33,796 nucleotides of DNA from Planctomycetota bacterium (GTDB taxonomy: Bacteria; Planctomycetota; Planctomycetia; Gemmatales; Gemmataceae), in contig JAKOSN010000192.1 of assembly GCA_029777335.1 (NCBI GenBank), forward strand, positions 1 to 33,796, in the 5' to 3' direction. Position numbers and translations under genes: made by a program. Every line of letters starts with the position of its first letter. Position 1 is the first letter of the stretch. The notes beneath the pieces are model-generated. The model was not told the origin of the DNA. It did no database searches and worked only from the letters and a program-made list of their open reading frames with translations. Of this stretch, positions 15,619-24,608 are shown in pieces.

Positions 15619-17487
15619 ATGAGCCTGTCAACCCCCCCGGCAGCCAAGGCAACGAACCTCGTTCCGGCCATCCCCGCCCTGCTTCGCACACTCGGTGACA
15701 ATCCCTTTCACAGCGATGGCGACCTTCTCGGCCTCGGTTTCGCTCCCGATGGGACCCTCTGGTCCATTGAAGAACCCGGCACGCTCCGACAATGGGATGT
15801 GCACTCTGCCCGGCAACTGAACTGGTATCCTCTGGATGACCTGGCCTTGCAGTGGTCTTTCTCGCCGGGTTGTCGTTGGGTCGCCAGCAGCGCTGATGAT
15901 ATCACTCTCTGGGAGGTGAGCACCGGGAGCATTCAGGCGGTTCTTACCCCTTTATCCTGGGTCAATGTGGTGGCGTTTGACAGAAGTGAACGACATCTGG
16001 CCAGCGGTCACGATGATGGGCAGATTCGCCTCTGGGATCTCACCACGGCAGAACTGAAACTCGAATTCACCAATCCCACGCCCAGACCCATCAGTGCCCT
16101 CGCCTTCAGTCCGGATGGACGCCTCCTTGCCGCTGCGTCGGAGGACAAGCTCATTCGTCTCTGGGATGTGGCGAGCGGAGAGTTGCGAGGAGTTCTCACC
16201 GGCCACACCGATCGCATCCCGGCTCTCGTGTGGCATCCGACTCTTCCGCGGCTCATCTCGGCGGGGTGGGACACGACCGCTCGGGTCTGGGATGTGCAGA
16301 CTTGTGAGCCGATCATTCTGCTCAATAGCCATTCGGCCCAGGTTCATGTTCTGGCGATGCATCCAAACGGAGACTTGCTCGCCACGGCAGACTCAGGCCG
16401 TGCCATCCGGATCTGGGATCTGCAGACGTTCCGTGAACTTCGAGTCTGGCCCGAGCAATCGGCCGAGATCAACTGTCTGCACTTCGCGCCTGACGGCCAG
16501 CGCCTGGCCTGTGGAGGAACCGATCGGCAAATTCACATTCGCGATATCCGCGAACAACTCCCTCCCAGTGGCGAGCCGGAAAAGCTCGCGGTACGGACCG
16601 TGGTCGCGGTTTCTCCAGATGGCCAACGCATCTTCAATGTCTCCGAGGGAAGTTCGCTGCGCTCCTGGGACGTGGACGGCACCGCCGCGGGGCAGCCACT
16701 GCAAGGAGCGGGCGCACTGCGCACCATGGCCAGTAGCCCCGATGGCAAGTGGATCGCCGCCAGCCTTCTTGCCCGCGGGACCGGGGCGACGCTCGGGTTG
16801 TGGGACGCCACCTCCGGCGAGCGCCGCGCTCTCCTGGAAGGACAACGCGATCTTGTGACTGCCCTGGCCTTCTCCCCCGACAGTCGCCTCCTCGCTTCCG
16901 CGAGTTATCAGAGTAGCGACGTCTGGCTCTGGGAGACCCAGACTGGCGAGCCCAACCTCCTCATCCCCAACGCTGTGGAAGGCTGTTCCATCGAAGCTCT
17001 TGCTTTCGCTGGCCCCGACCGCTTGCTCGTGGGCGGAATTGACTGGCTGGCGACGGGGGGGTCGGACGGCGCGACGGTGCTGTGGGATCTCACCGCCCGC
17101 AAACCCATCCGCACACTTCCAGGGGGGACCACGGCCATTGCGATTCATCCCGATCGCAAACACTTTGCCTCCCTGACCTTGCAACAGACAGTACGAGTTG
17201 CAACCCTGACGGATGAGGAGGTGCTGGAGATCGAGGTTCCGTCCGAAATCCTCACCGCCCTCGCGTACAGTCCCGACGGACGCTGGCTGGCGGTCGCCAG
17301 TGAGGATCACCTGTTGCGCCTGTATGATGCGGAGACGCACAAACTCCTGGCGCAAACAATCCTCGACACGCAGGTGCTGAGCCTCACGTTCGCGCCCGAT
17401 AGCGCGACCCTCTTTACGGGGAACGCCAACACCAGTTGCTACCATCTGAGTGTGGATCGGCTGCTGCACGATCGCGTTCTGCTGTAA
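15619..17487 (+). CDS. WD40-repeat protein, probably a double seven-bladed propeller
   Basis: A 622-residue protein made almost entirely of WD40 blades. At least twelve blade ends are visible, such as RLWDLTTAE, RLWDVASGE, RVWDVQTCE, RIWDLQTFR, GLWDATSGE, WLWETQTGE and VLWDLTARK. FSPDGRLLA-type turns precede many of them. Twelve to fourteen blades suggest two seven-bladed propellers used as a protein-binding scaffold. There is no signal peptide or membrane segment, so it is probably cytoplasmic. The ATG at 15619 is preferred over the GTG at 15574. A Ser/Thr kinase gene follows 123 bases downstream on the same strand; fused WD40-kinase proteins are known in planctomycetes, and a split pair is plausible. 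Confidence 0.9.
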   Translation: MSLSTPPAAKATNLVPAIPALLRTLGDNPFHSDGDLLGLGFAPDGTLWSIEEPGTLRQWDVHSARQLNWYPLDDLALQWSFSPGCRWVASSADDITLWEVSTGSIQAVLTPLSWVNVVAFDRSERHLASGHDDGQIRLWDLTTAELKLEFTNPTPRPISALAFSPDGRLLAAASEDKLIRLWDVASGELRGVLTGHTDRIPALVWHPTLPRLISAGWDTTARVWDVQTCEPIILLNSHSAQVHVLAMHPNGDLLATADSGRAIRIWDLQTFRELRVWPEQSAEINCLHFAPDGQRLACGGTDRQIHIRDIREQLPPSGEPEKLAVRTVVAVSPDGQRIFNVSEGSSLRSWDVDGTAAGQPLQGAGALRTMASSPDGKWIAASLLARGTGATLGLWDATSGERRALLEGQRDLVTALAFSPDSRLLASASYQSSDVWLWETQTGEPNLLIPNAVEGCSIEALAFAGPDRLLVGGIDWLATGGSDGATVLWDLTARKPIRTLPGGTTAIAIHPDRKHFASLTLQQTVRVATLTDEEVLEIEVPSEILTALAYSPDGRWLAVASEDHLLRLYDAETHKLLAQTILDTQVLSLTFAPDSATLFTGNANTSCYHLSVDRLLHDRVLL

Positions 17488-17610
17488 CGGAGCGGAGAAT
17501 TCCAGGAGCTTCCCGAGAGTTTCTCTGGCGTTGACCCTTTAAAGTTGCCATCATGAGAGAACTGTCAGGGACGGGGAACCTCGCCCGGAACCCGCGCTGG
17601 ACCGCCATCG

Positions 17611-19236
17611 ATGGAAACGCAGAGCCAGTCAACGCCGGCGCCGCTCACTTCGCAGGATCACCAGGACCTCACGGGCCGGACCCTGGGGGACTATTTGATC
17701 ATGCGCCGACTCGGCCAGGGCGGGATGGGACAGGTTTACCTGGCCGAACAGCGTTCGCTTAAGCGCAAGGTAGCGCTCAAAATTCTCAAAACCGATCTCG
17801 CCGCCAACCCCTCATCGCTGCAGCGCTTCAAGGCGGAGGCCGAGGCAGTCGCCCGTGCCACGCATGCCAACATTGTTCAGGTTTACGCGATTGGCGAGTG
17901 GGAGGGGTTGCATTACATGGCCCTGGAATATGTCGAGGGCCGCAACCTTCGCGAATATCTCACGCGCAAGGGCCCCCCGGAAACGCTGATTGCGCTGAGC
18001 ATCATGCGCCAGGTGGCAGCCGCTCTGCAGCGGGCGGCGGAGATGGGCATTATCCACCGCGACATTAAACCCGAAAATATCCTGCTCACCCGCAAGGGGG
18101 AGGCCAAGGTTGCTGACTTCGGCCTGTCACGCTGCTTTGCCCCGGATCAACAACCGTTGAATCTCACCCAGAGCGGAATCACCATGGGCACCCCGCTCTA
18201 CATGAGCCCTGAACAGGTAGAGGGGCGCCCCGTCGATCCCCGCTCCGACATTTATTCGTTTGGGGTGACCTGCTACCACATGCTCGCCGGGACCCCGCCT
18301 TTCCAGGGGCAGACCGCTTTCGAGGTCGCCTTGCAACATGTGCGCAAGGAGCCCGATCCCCTGGAGACGATCCGGCCCGATCTCCCCACCGATCTGTGTC
18401 GCATCGTTCACCGCATGATGGCCAAGGTTCCCGAGCAGCGCTACCAGACACCGAAGGAGATTCTCAAGGATCTGGCCCGGCTTCGGGAAGGGGTGAATGG
18501 CCAGACCGGCTATCTTTCGTTTTCGGATCAAGTGGTGGTCTCCGCCGCCACGCCATCAACCCGAATTCTCGCCCCAGCCCCGGCGCCGCAGCGCCGCACC
18601 GGCCTGTGGCTGGCCTCCAGTCTGTTTCTGGCGTTGTTTGCGGGCGCAGCGCTGGGATGGTGGCAGCGCTCCGCGAGCGACAATCTGGATCGCCATTCTC
18701 CACTGGAAACCACGGGGGAAGCGTGCCAGGTTGATCCAGTCTTTTCGCCGCAAAAACGCGAGCAGTGGCTGCAAGAAGGGGTCGAGCAGTATCTGAACCC
18801 TGCCAATGGCTACAAGAACCCCGAAGGGCTAACTTCCTGTCTTCATTTGAGTGTCCTTTATCTCGACCAGCACCGGCTGACCGAAGCGGATCAGTTGTTC
18901 GATCGGCTCTTGCAAGTGCAATCGCAACCGCGCGCGCAGATGCTGGGGGAACTCGGCAAAGGGGTGGTGGCGGCCCTGCGCAGCGATCCCGACACCTCGA
19001 CCCGGCACTTCCGTGCCGCCATGGCCGAGCGCCCCAAGAAACCCGAACGAAGCAAGGATCTCGAATATCTCCTCAAGATTAACGATCATCTCAACTGGTG
19101 GATCAACGAGGCCCTGCACTACAACCTGGTGAATGGAGGACCGGACCTCAAAGCTCTGCAGAGTTTGCTCCGGCGCAATCGCGCAGGGGTTATCTCTCCC
19201 CCGGGCAAGGGATCCACCAGTCGATCCGCCCCCTGA
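17611..19236 (+). CDS. Receptor-like Ser/Thr protein kinase with C-terminal periplasmic TPR-like domain
   Basis: A 541-residue PknB-type kinase. The kinase domain (about 25-295) has the glycine loop GQGGMGQVY (36-43 region), VALK with the ATP-binding K57, HRDIKPEN (149-156, catalytic D151), DFG (169-171) and the activation segment ending in MSPEQ. All catalytic residues are present, so it is probably active. A Pro/Ala linker leads to one membrane segment at 331-351. The last 190 residues, outside the membrane, contain helical repeats resembling TPR (LYLDQHRLTEADQLFDRLLQ). It may sense an envelope signal and phosphorylate cytoplasmic targets. It directly follows the WD40 gene and could be co-transcribed with it. 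Confidence 0.95.
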   Translation: METQSQSTPAPLTSQDHQDLTGRTLGDYLIMRRLGQGGMGQVYLAEQRSLKRKVALKILKTDLAANPSSLQRFKAEAEAVARATHANIVQVYAIGEWEGLHYMALEYVEGRNLREYLTRKGPPETLIALSIMRQVAAALQRAAEMGIIHRDIKPENILLTRKGEAKVADFGLSRCFAPDQQPLNLTQSGITMGTPLYMSPEQVEGRPVDPRSDIYSFGVTCYHMLAGTPPFQGQTAFEVALQHVRKEPDPLETIRPDLPTDLCRIVHRMMAKVPEQRYQTPKEILKDLARLREGVNGQTGYLSFSDQVVVSAATPSTRILAPAPAPQRRTGLWLASSLFLALFAGAALGWWQRSASDNLDRHSPLETTGEACQVDPVFSPQKREQWLQEGVEQYLNPANGYKNPEGLTSCLHLSVLYLDQHRLTEADQLFDRLLQVQSQPRAQMLGELGKGVVAALRSDPDTSTRHFRAAMAERPKKPERSKDLEYLLKINDHLNWWINEALHYNLVNGGPDLKALQSLLRRNRAGVISPPGKGSTSRSAP

Positions 19237-19338
19237 CTGTCTCGCTCTCGCTGCACCCACCACTTGCTCGGCCTCGCCCTTGAAGCCACCTGGCCATACA
19301 ACCCACCCTGTGTGAACTCCGACCTTGAGGGAACCCCC

Positions 19339-19920
19339 ATGGCACGCAAACGCCTTCTGATGATCGTGGGTGACTTCGTGGAAGACTACGAGGTGATGGT
19401 GCCTTTTCAGGCGCTCCTGATGGTTGGTCATCAGGTCGAGGCGGTTTGCCCAGGAAAGAAGGCTGGCGAGTGGGTCCGCACCGCCATACATGATTTTGAG
19501 GGCGATCAAACCTACAGCGAAAAGCCCGGCCATCGCTTTACGCTCAATGCGACCTTCGAGACGGTTCAGGTCGAGCAGTATGATGCCCTGGTGCTTCCGG
19601 GCGGACGTGCGCCGGAGTACCTCCGACTGGATGAACGGGTATTGACAATGGTGCGTCACTTCATTCAAACCGGCAAACCGATCGCGGCCATCTGTCATGG
19701 AGTGCAAATCCTGACGGCGGCTGATGGCGTGCGTGGCCGCAGCTGCACCGCGTATCCTGCCGTCGCACCAGAGGTGCGCGGGGCGGGCGGGGCATATATT
19801 TCTCTTCCGGTCGATCAGGCTCACGTGGAAAAGAACCTGATCACCGCACCCGCCTGGCCGGCGCACCCTGCCTGGCTGGCCGCCTTCCTACGGGCGCTGG
19901 GCACCAGCATTCAACTGTAA
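19339..19920 (+). CDS. DJ-1/PfpI-family protein
   Basis: A 193-residue protein of the DJ-1/PfpI/glutamine amidotransferase-like superfamily. The nucleophile elbow AAICHGVQ carries C119 followed by H120, the pair typical of PfpI-like members. A conserved acidic residue is present near the N terminus ([10 protein letters not shown]15), and [13 protein letters not shown] forms the oxyanion region. Members act as glyoxalases, deglycases or proteases; the exact reaction cannot be told from the sequence. The ATG at 19339 gives the usual start right at the first strand ([13 protein letters not shown]). It lies 19 bases upstream of a HAD phosphatase gene on the same strand and probably shares an mRNA with it. 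Confidence 0.9.
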   Translation: MARKRLLMIVGDFVEDYEVMVPFQALLMVGHQVEAVCPGKKAGEWVRTAIHDFEGDQTYSEKPGHRFTLNATFETVQVEQYDALVLPGGRAPEYLRLDERVLTMVRHFIQTGKPIAAICHGVQILTAADGVRGRSCTAYPAVAPEVRGAGGAYISLPVDQAHVEKNLITAPAWPAHPAWLAAFLRALGTSIQL

Positions 19921-19939
19921 GGGTTCGGAGAACCTGCGC

Positions 19940-20608
19940 ATGCCTGTCTGTTTGTTCGATATCGACGGCACACTGATTGCGAGCGGAGGCGCTGGCAAGG
20001 CAGCCCTGGAAGCGGGCCTCAGCAGCGAATTTGGTGTGAATCGCCTGATTGAAAAGCTCGATCTTAGCGGACGCACCGACCGAGCGATTGTCACCGATTT
20101 GCTGCGCCGATTGGATCTACCCACCGAGGAGGCGACGCAGCAACGACTGTTCAACGCCTATCTGCGCCACCTTCCGGATTGCCTGCGCCGAAGCACCGGA
20201 CGTGTGCTCCCTGGGATTCAACCCCTGCTCAATCACCTTCGCGAGCGCACCGATGTCGCTCTTGGCCTTTTGACCGGGAATATTCGAGCGGGGGCACGGG
20301 TCAAACTTGAGCATTTTGGCCTGCATGAGTATTTCACTTTCGGGGGGTTTGGCGATGAGTATCACGATCGCGATGATGTGGCTCGTTCGGCCTGGCGCGA
20401 ATTGACGGCACTTTATCCGGGAGTGAGTCCGCGCGAAGTCTGGGTGATTGGCGATACTCCTCTGGACATCCGCTGTGCGCGTGCCATTGGCGCGCGTGTC
20501 GTGGCAGTGGCCACGGGCTGGCACCCCCCAGAGGAGTTGTCTGCCCACGCCCCCGATCTGATCATGGCAGACCTGGCTGATCCCCAACAATGGTTCCGCC
20601 ACTGGTAA
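19940..20608 (+). CDS. HAD-superfamily hydrolase, phosphoglycolate-phosphatase-like
   Basis: A 222-residue HAD phosphatase with motif I FDIDGT (nucleophile D7, acid D9), a helical cap (about 15-85) with the substrate-specificity segment SGRTDRAIV, motif II LLTGN and motif IV VIGDTPLDIRCARAIGA. The FTLIASGGAGK-like loop after motif I and the cap size fit the Gph/PGP group, but the true substrate is unknown. It begins 19 bases after the DJ-1/PfpI gene. The pair could work in clean-up of damaged metabolites (glycolate or glyoxal derived); this is inference only. Confidence 0.9.
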   Translation: MPVCLFDIDGTLIASGGAGKAALEAGLSSEFGVNRLIEKLDLSGRTDRAIVTDLLRRLDLPTEEATQQRLFNAYLRHLPDCLRRSTGRVLPGIQPLLNHLRERTDVALGLLTGNIRAGARVKLEHFGLHEYFTFGGFGDEYHDRDDVARSAWRELTALYPGVSPREVWVIGDTPLDIRCARAIGARVVAVATGWHPPEELSAHAPDLIMADLADPQQWFRHW

Positions 20609-20734
20609 AACTTGCCAGGAACAGTTCTTCCAGGCCGAGAATTGCTTCACCCGGCGCGAAAAACCCGTTACACTAAGGGGATGGATCGTTCCCTTGATGA
20701 TCCGGGCTGATTCTGCTTCTTTTCAGGGCACGCC

Positions 20735-21619
20735 ATGCTCCCGCGCGAGGTTATTCGCCAAATTCGGCGTCTGCAGCTGAAGGCGCGGCGCGCCGTGCAG
20801 GATCTCCTGGGGGGGGAGTATCACAGCGTCTTCAAGGGGACAGGGATTGCTTTTGAGGAGGTGCGGGAATACCAGGCCGGCGACGACATCCGCTCCATCG
20901 ACTGGAACGTGACTGCCCGCATGGGCCATCCGTTCATCAAACGCTTCATCGAGGAACGGGAACTCACGGTCGTCCTGATGGTCGATGCGAGCGGCAGCCA
21001 GCAATTTGGCACTCGCAGCCAGCAAAAGCGGGAAGTTGCCGCCGAACTGGCCGCCATCCTTGCCTTCAGCGCGATCAGCAACAACGATCGGGTGGGGCTG
21101 ATTCAGTTCACCGATCGAGTGGAGAAGTTTGTGCCTCCCCGCAAGGGGAATCGTCATGTGCTGCGGTTGATCCGCGACATACTGTTCTTCCGCCCCACGC
21201 ACCGAGGGACCAACCTGCGTGAAGCCCTGGATTTTCTGAATCGCGTGCTGCGTCGGCGCGTGATTGTCTTCTTCCTGAGCGACTTTCTGGATGAGCACTT
21301 CGAGCGCTCCTTCAAACGAGCAGGTCGCCGGCATGACCTGGTCGCGGTTCGCATCACCGATCCGCGCGAGGAAGAACTTCCGGCGGTCGGCTTGCTGGAA
21401 CTGGAGGATGCTGAAACGGGAACGCGCTTGTTGCTGGACACTTCCAGCCGCGAAGTACGAGAGGCCTTTGCTGCCAATGCCCGGGCCCGACGCGACACCA
21501 TCCAGCAACTCACGCGCTCCGCAGGAACGGATTTGATCGAGGTTTCGACCGATGGTGGGCATCTGGACGCGTTGATTCGCTTCTTTCGCTTGCGTGAACG
21601 CCGACAGAGGAGACAGTGA
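20735..21619 (+). CDS. DUF58-family protein with VWA-like fold
   Basis: A 294-residue DUF58 protein. The signature block GIAFEEVREYQAGDDIRSIDWNVTAR (about 30-55, written here as a region) and the VWA-like core with the metal-site DASGS (about 87-91) are visible, together with a GTNLREAL helix. DUF58 proteins usually act with a MoxR AAA+ ATPase and VWA membrane proteins in an envelope-associated chaperone-like complex of poorly known role. Here neither MoxR nor a VWA partner is adjacent. The stop (TGA, 21617-21619) lies two bases before the next gene's ATG. Confidence 0.92.
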   Translation: MLPREVIRQIRRLQLKARRAVQDLLGGEYHSVFKGTGIAFEEVREYQAGDDIRSIDWNVTARMGHPFIKRFIEERELTVVLMVDASGSQQFGTRSQQKREVAAELAAILAFSAISNNDRVGLIQFTDRVEKFVPPRKGNRHVLRLIRDILFFRPTHRGTNLREALDFLNRVLRRRVIVFFLSDFLDEHFERSFKRAGRRHDLVAVRITDPREEELPAVGLLELEDAETGTRLLLDTSSREVREAFAANARARRDTIQQLTRSAGTDLIEVSTDGGHLDALIRFFRLRERRQRRQ

Positions 21620-21621
21620 CC

Positions 21622-22653
21622 ATGGGCCTTACCTCTCCCCTGGCCTTGTGTCTGATGATCAGCTTGCTTCCGCTCCCGGTGGCCGCGGCCGGCACTCCGG
21701 CTCCCCTTACCTTTGCCAGGGGAGCCGCTCACCTGGAGGTTCGCGGCGAGGAGATTCGAGACAGCAAGATGGCTGTCCTCCCGTTATCCAGCACCCTGAC
21801 AGTAATCGTGAGTGTGGAAGGGAGTTCCACGCTCGAAATCGTTCCGATTAAGTCCATCACCACCAGCAAGGACTGGGAAGTGATCCCCCCTTCTCCCTTC
21901 GAGACCGTGGGGCTCAAAAATGGGCGTGTGCGCTGGCAACAAACGTTCCGCCTCTCTCCCATGCAGGCTGGCCAGAAGGACCTCAGCCTCGCCGCGCTCC
22001 GCTATCGGGACGCCCCGGATCAAGCGTGGCAGGATATCACCTGGGATCCCGTCCCGGTTGAGGTTACGACCCGAATCAAGGACCCCGATGTTAGCCAGGC
22101 GCGAGACATCACTGGCATCGAGGAACGTCCCGAACCACAGAACTGGACACGGTTCCTTCCCTGGACAGCCGCAGTTCTGGTGGTGCTCGGTGTGATCAGC
22201 GGGGCGATCGCCTGGCGCCAGCGTCGAGGTCCGACTTCACTCCCATTGCCGCCCGGAGACTGGGCACTGGTGGAGCTAACCCGACTGCAAAAGATGCCGG
22301 TCCCGGAAGGGAGTCCGCCGGGGTGGTTTTCCACGCGCGTTTCCGCCATCCTGCGGCGCTATCTGGACGAGGAATTTCGTTTACAGGCCACCCGTCAGAC
22401 GACGGCGGAACTCCTGCATTCCCTGGAGAGCGATCCCCGTTTTCTCCGCTCCACCCAGGATTCATTGCGAGCCATTCTGGAGCGCTGTGACCTGGGCCGC
22501 TTTACGGGGAATGAACTCCCCCCCGAGGAATGCGCCGCGCTCGCCGACGCCGCCCGCTCCTTTGTGAAACAATCGATTCCGCGTTCCCCTGCGGACTCTG
22601 CGGGGCGAATGCCCGAGGCCAACTCTCGATCCGCACCTGGGAATTCGCTATGA
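21622..22653 (+). CDS. BatD-like membrane protein in the DUF58 cluster
   Basis: A 343-residue protein with a signal peptide (1-23, LISLLPLPVAAA-type), an extracytoplasmic beta-rich domain (24-175), one membrane segment (179-198) and a cytoplasmic helical tail (about 210-320). It fits the BatD/DUF4381-like accessory proteins that follow DUF58 genes, but the sequence match is weak, so the family call is by layout and position. The preferred ATG at 21622 is preceded by GAGGAGA; GTG 21616 would overlap the DUF58 stop. Its stop overlaps the start of the next gene by four bases (ATGA), so these three genes are one transcript. Confidence 0.7.
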   Translation: MGLTSPLALCLMISLLPLPVAAAGTPAPLTFARGAAHLEVRGEEIRDSKMAVLPLSSTLTVIVSVEGSSTLEIVPIKSITTSKDWEVIPPSPFETVGLKNGRVRWQQTFRLSPMQAGQKDLSLAALRYRDAPDQAWQDITWDPVPVEVTTRIKDPDVSQARDITGIEERPEPQNWTRFLPWTAAVLVVLGVISGAIAWRQRRGPTSLPLPPGDWALVELTRLQKMPVPEGSPPGWFSTRVSAILRRYLDEEFRLQATRQTTAELLHSLESDPRFLRSTQDSLRAILERCDLGRFTGNELPPEECAALADAARSFVKQSIPRSPADSAGRMPEANSRSAPGNSL

Positions 22654-23741
22654 AGCGCGCGTTTGGCACCTCGATCCTGCTGATGTTCCTGGTCCTGGTG
22701 ATGGGGTGCAGTGGCTCCTCAGCGCCCACGGGGGCCTCGACGAAGGCCGAAGTGGGCCCAATTCTTGAAATCACGGAAAAACGCTTCGATGCGGGCGAGG
22801 TCGATTACGGCGAATCGCGGGCGCACACCTTCCAGATAACCAACAAGGGCGACAAACCACTCATCCTCCACCTGGTGCGCAAAAGCTGTCGTTGTGGCGA
22901 GGTCAAGGTGCCCAGCGATCCCATCGCCCCGGGAACGAGTGGAGCCATTGTCTTCCTGTGGAAACCAATCCTCGGCACCACGGGACCTTACACCCTGTCG
23001 GCCGATTTGGAAACCAACGATCCCACTCATCCTGATCTGCGCGTGGAGATCGGCGGACGCATCACTCCCACCATTCGCTTTTTCCCCGAGGATCAGAGTT
23101 TCCTCGATCTGGGCGAGGTCCGACCGGGAATGGAGCGCAGCCGCACGGTGCTGATCTATTCGCACAAGATCCCATCCTTTGAAGTAGAGGCGACTTGCTC
23201 GCAGAAAGAGGGCATCGCGATCAAAACGACCCCGTTGCTGAGCGGCTCTCTGGTCGAGGGGACAGCGATCAAGTGCGGTTACCGGGTCGAGGTGAGCACC
23301 ACCCCGCAACTTGGACCGGGATATCTGCGTGCGGATCTACGCTTTGTACTCCGCGTACCGGAAAAACCCGAGCGAACGATCGTCTGGCCCCTGTACGGCA
23401 ATAATGCCAACGGCCAGTTTCAGATTTCCCAGGGGGGAGAAATTACCTTCAGCACCCCCAATTTGATCGATGGCGAAAAGGTCAAGGTGCGTCTGGAGTT
23501 CCTCGCCCCGCGTGACAACGATCGCATCGAGATCGTTTCTCGCGAACCATCATTCCTGGAAGTAGGCAAACCCGTGCAATTGCGCCGGGGATTGTGGGAA
23601 TTCACCGTCTTTATCCCTCCTGCCCATCCAGAAGCCGAAAAGTTGCAGGCAGATCACGGCTGGGAAGGAAAACTGATCCTGAAATCATCTCGTGATGCCC
23701 GAGAAGTGCCGGTGCGCGTGAAGTGGCGCCCCAAGGGGTGA
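22650..23741 (+). CDS. DUF1573 lipoprotein
   Basis: A 363-residue lipoprotein: the signal peptide ends in the lipobox LVMG-C (C20), a Ser/Thr linker follows, and then a DUF1573 domain (about 35-150) with the typical FDAGEVDYGE, FQITNKGDKPL and Cys-containing KSCRCGEV (C-x-C) motifs. The remainder is made of Ig-like beta domains (about 150-360) of the same general build. DUF1573 proteins are abundant in Bacteroidetes and planctomycetes and are thought to work at the cell surface; their role is not known. The ATGA overlap with the BatD-like gene places it in the DUF58 operon. Confidence 0.85.
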   Translation: MKRAFGTSILLMFLVLVMGCSGSSAPTGASTKAEVGPILEITEKRFDAGEVDYGESRAHTFQITNKGDKPLILHLVRKSCRCGEVKVPSDPIAPGTSGAIVFLWKPILGTTGPYTLSADLETNDPTHPDLRVEIGGRITPTIRFFPEDQSFLDLGEVRPGMERSRTVLIYSHKIPSFEVEATCSQKEGIAIKTTPLLSGSLVEGTAIKCGYRVEVSTTPQLGPGYLRADLRFVLRVPEKPERTIVWPLYGNNANGQFQISQGGEITFSTPNLIDGEKVKVRLEFLAPRDNDRIEIVSREPSFLEVGKPVQLRRGLWEFTVFIPPAHPEAEKLQADHGWEGKLILKSSRDAREVPVRVKWRPKG

Positions 23742-23761
23742 CCAGAGCGATCGGGCAGTCC

Positions 23762-23802
23762 GGTCAAGGCAGGGGAGGAGCAGGTCCTTCCCTGTCCTTG
23801 CC
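23762..23802 (+). terminator. Long imperfect hairpin after the DUF1573 gene
   Basis: CAAGG (23765-23769) plus CAGGGGAGGA (23770-23779) pair with TCCTTCCCTG (23785-23794) and CCTTG (23796-23800), with one bulged T, one G-T pair and a GCAGG loop. An outer GG/CC extends it. It lies about 20 bases after the stop. It has no T run, so termination would be Rho-linked or weak. Confidence 0.45.
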
Positions 23803-24062
23803 GATGCCATCGACTCTACCTGTCGGGGAAAGAACGGGCGCGGCCGGGATTTTCTCTGCGCAGATAAAGTTCACCGATCCCTGTGGACGAAATAAGTTGT
23901 GCTGACATCGGAAACTGGCAAGGCACGGCGAACAACTCCGGTTGTTCCGGCCTGGGCAGGTGGCTGTCCGTCCCAGCACAGATGAAACGAGAACAAAGAC
24001 TGGACACCTCGTGTGGCGTCCGTGGGAGCCACGAGGCCGTCCACCACAAGGAGCGGCGAAGG
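23803..24062. other. Gene-free stretch before the coiled-coil lipoprotein
   Basis: I see no gene in this stretch. It carries a 5-bp hairpin AACAA-CTCCGG-TTGTT (about 23931-23946) and an imperfect stem CCTCGTGTGGC/GCCACGAGG (24007-24017 with 24028-24036) in the leader of the next gene. AAGGAG at 24047-24052 is the likely ribosome site for the ATG at 24063. Confidence 0.4.
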
Positions 24063-24512
24063 ATGAAGCGCATTCATAAGGCTCTGGTGATTTTGATGGT
24101 TGCCACGTTTGGAGCGTGGGGTTGTGCTCAGGGCAATGGAAAGCCCGTCGGCAATAGCGAGCGACTCAAAGCGCTGGAGAGCAAATGTGCCAAGTTAGAG
24201 GAAGATTACAAGGCCGTTGCCAACGCGCGCGATCAGGTTCGCCGCAAGCTCACCCAGGTGGAACAGGAAGTCGAGAAGGATAAACTGAAGATGAGCAAAG
24301 AGCAGGAGATGCACAAATTGCTCGTCAAGGAACGTGATGAACTGCGGGCCCAGATCGTCTCGCGCACCACCGAACGCGATGCCATCCAGACCCAGTTCGA
24401 GGAACTCCGCAAAGGCATTCGTGGACTGCTCGGCCGGGTTGATGCCGCCATCCCAGTTCCCAATCAACCCGAAGGCACCTCCACCGTTGAACTCCCCGGG
24501 CCGAAGGGGTGA
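24063..24512 (+). CDS. Coiled-coil lipoprotein of unknown function
   Basis: A 149-residue protein with a signal peptide and lipobox FGAWG-C (C21), a short linker, then one continuous helix (about 30-125) with strong heptad patterns and many Glu, Lys and Arg (for example LEEDYKAVANARDQVRRKL). The last 20 residues are Pro-rich. It would sit on the periplasmic face of a membrane as a rod, perhaps a spacer or tether. No Lpp- or OmpA-like peptidoglycan-binding motif is visible. AAGGAG lies ten bases before the ATG at 24063. It converges on the foldase gene across a bidirectional terminator. Confidence 0.8.
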   Translation: MKRIHKALVILMVATFGAWGCAQGNGKPVGNSERLKALESKCAKLEEDYKAVANARDQVRRKLTQVEQEVEKDKLKMSKEQEMHKLLVKERDELRAQIVSRTTERDAIQTQFEELRKGIRGLLGRVDAAIPVPNQPEGTSTVELPGPKG

Positions 24513-24540
24513 AAACACCGCTCTCAATGAGTCAGACAGA

Positions 24541-24575
24541 AACGGGCTGCTCGGAAGTTGGCAGCCCGTTTTCGT
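24541..24575. terminator. Bidirectional terminator between convergent genes
   Basis: AACGGGCTGC (24541-24550) and GCAGCCCGTT (24561-24570) form an exact 10-bp stem around TCGGAAGTTG. T-rich bases follow on both strands (GTTTTC plus, GTTTCTG minus). It lies between the ends of the coiled-coil lipoprotein and the parvulin lipoprotein genes and can serve both. Confidence 0.8.
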
Positions 24576-24608
24576 GCGCGGTGCTTCAGTCTGTCGCAGG
24601 GGCTTCGC

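Noticed and set aside
16393..17469. A 358-codon minus-strand frame inside the WD40 gene
   Set aside because: It is antisense to regularly spaced WD40 blades.
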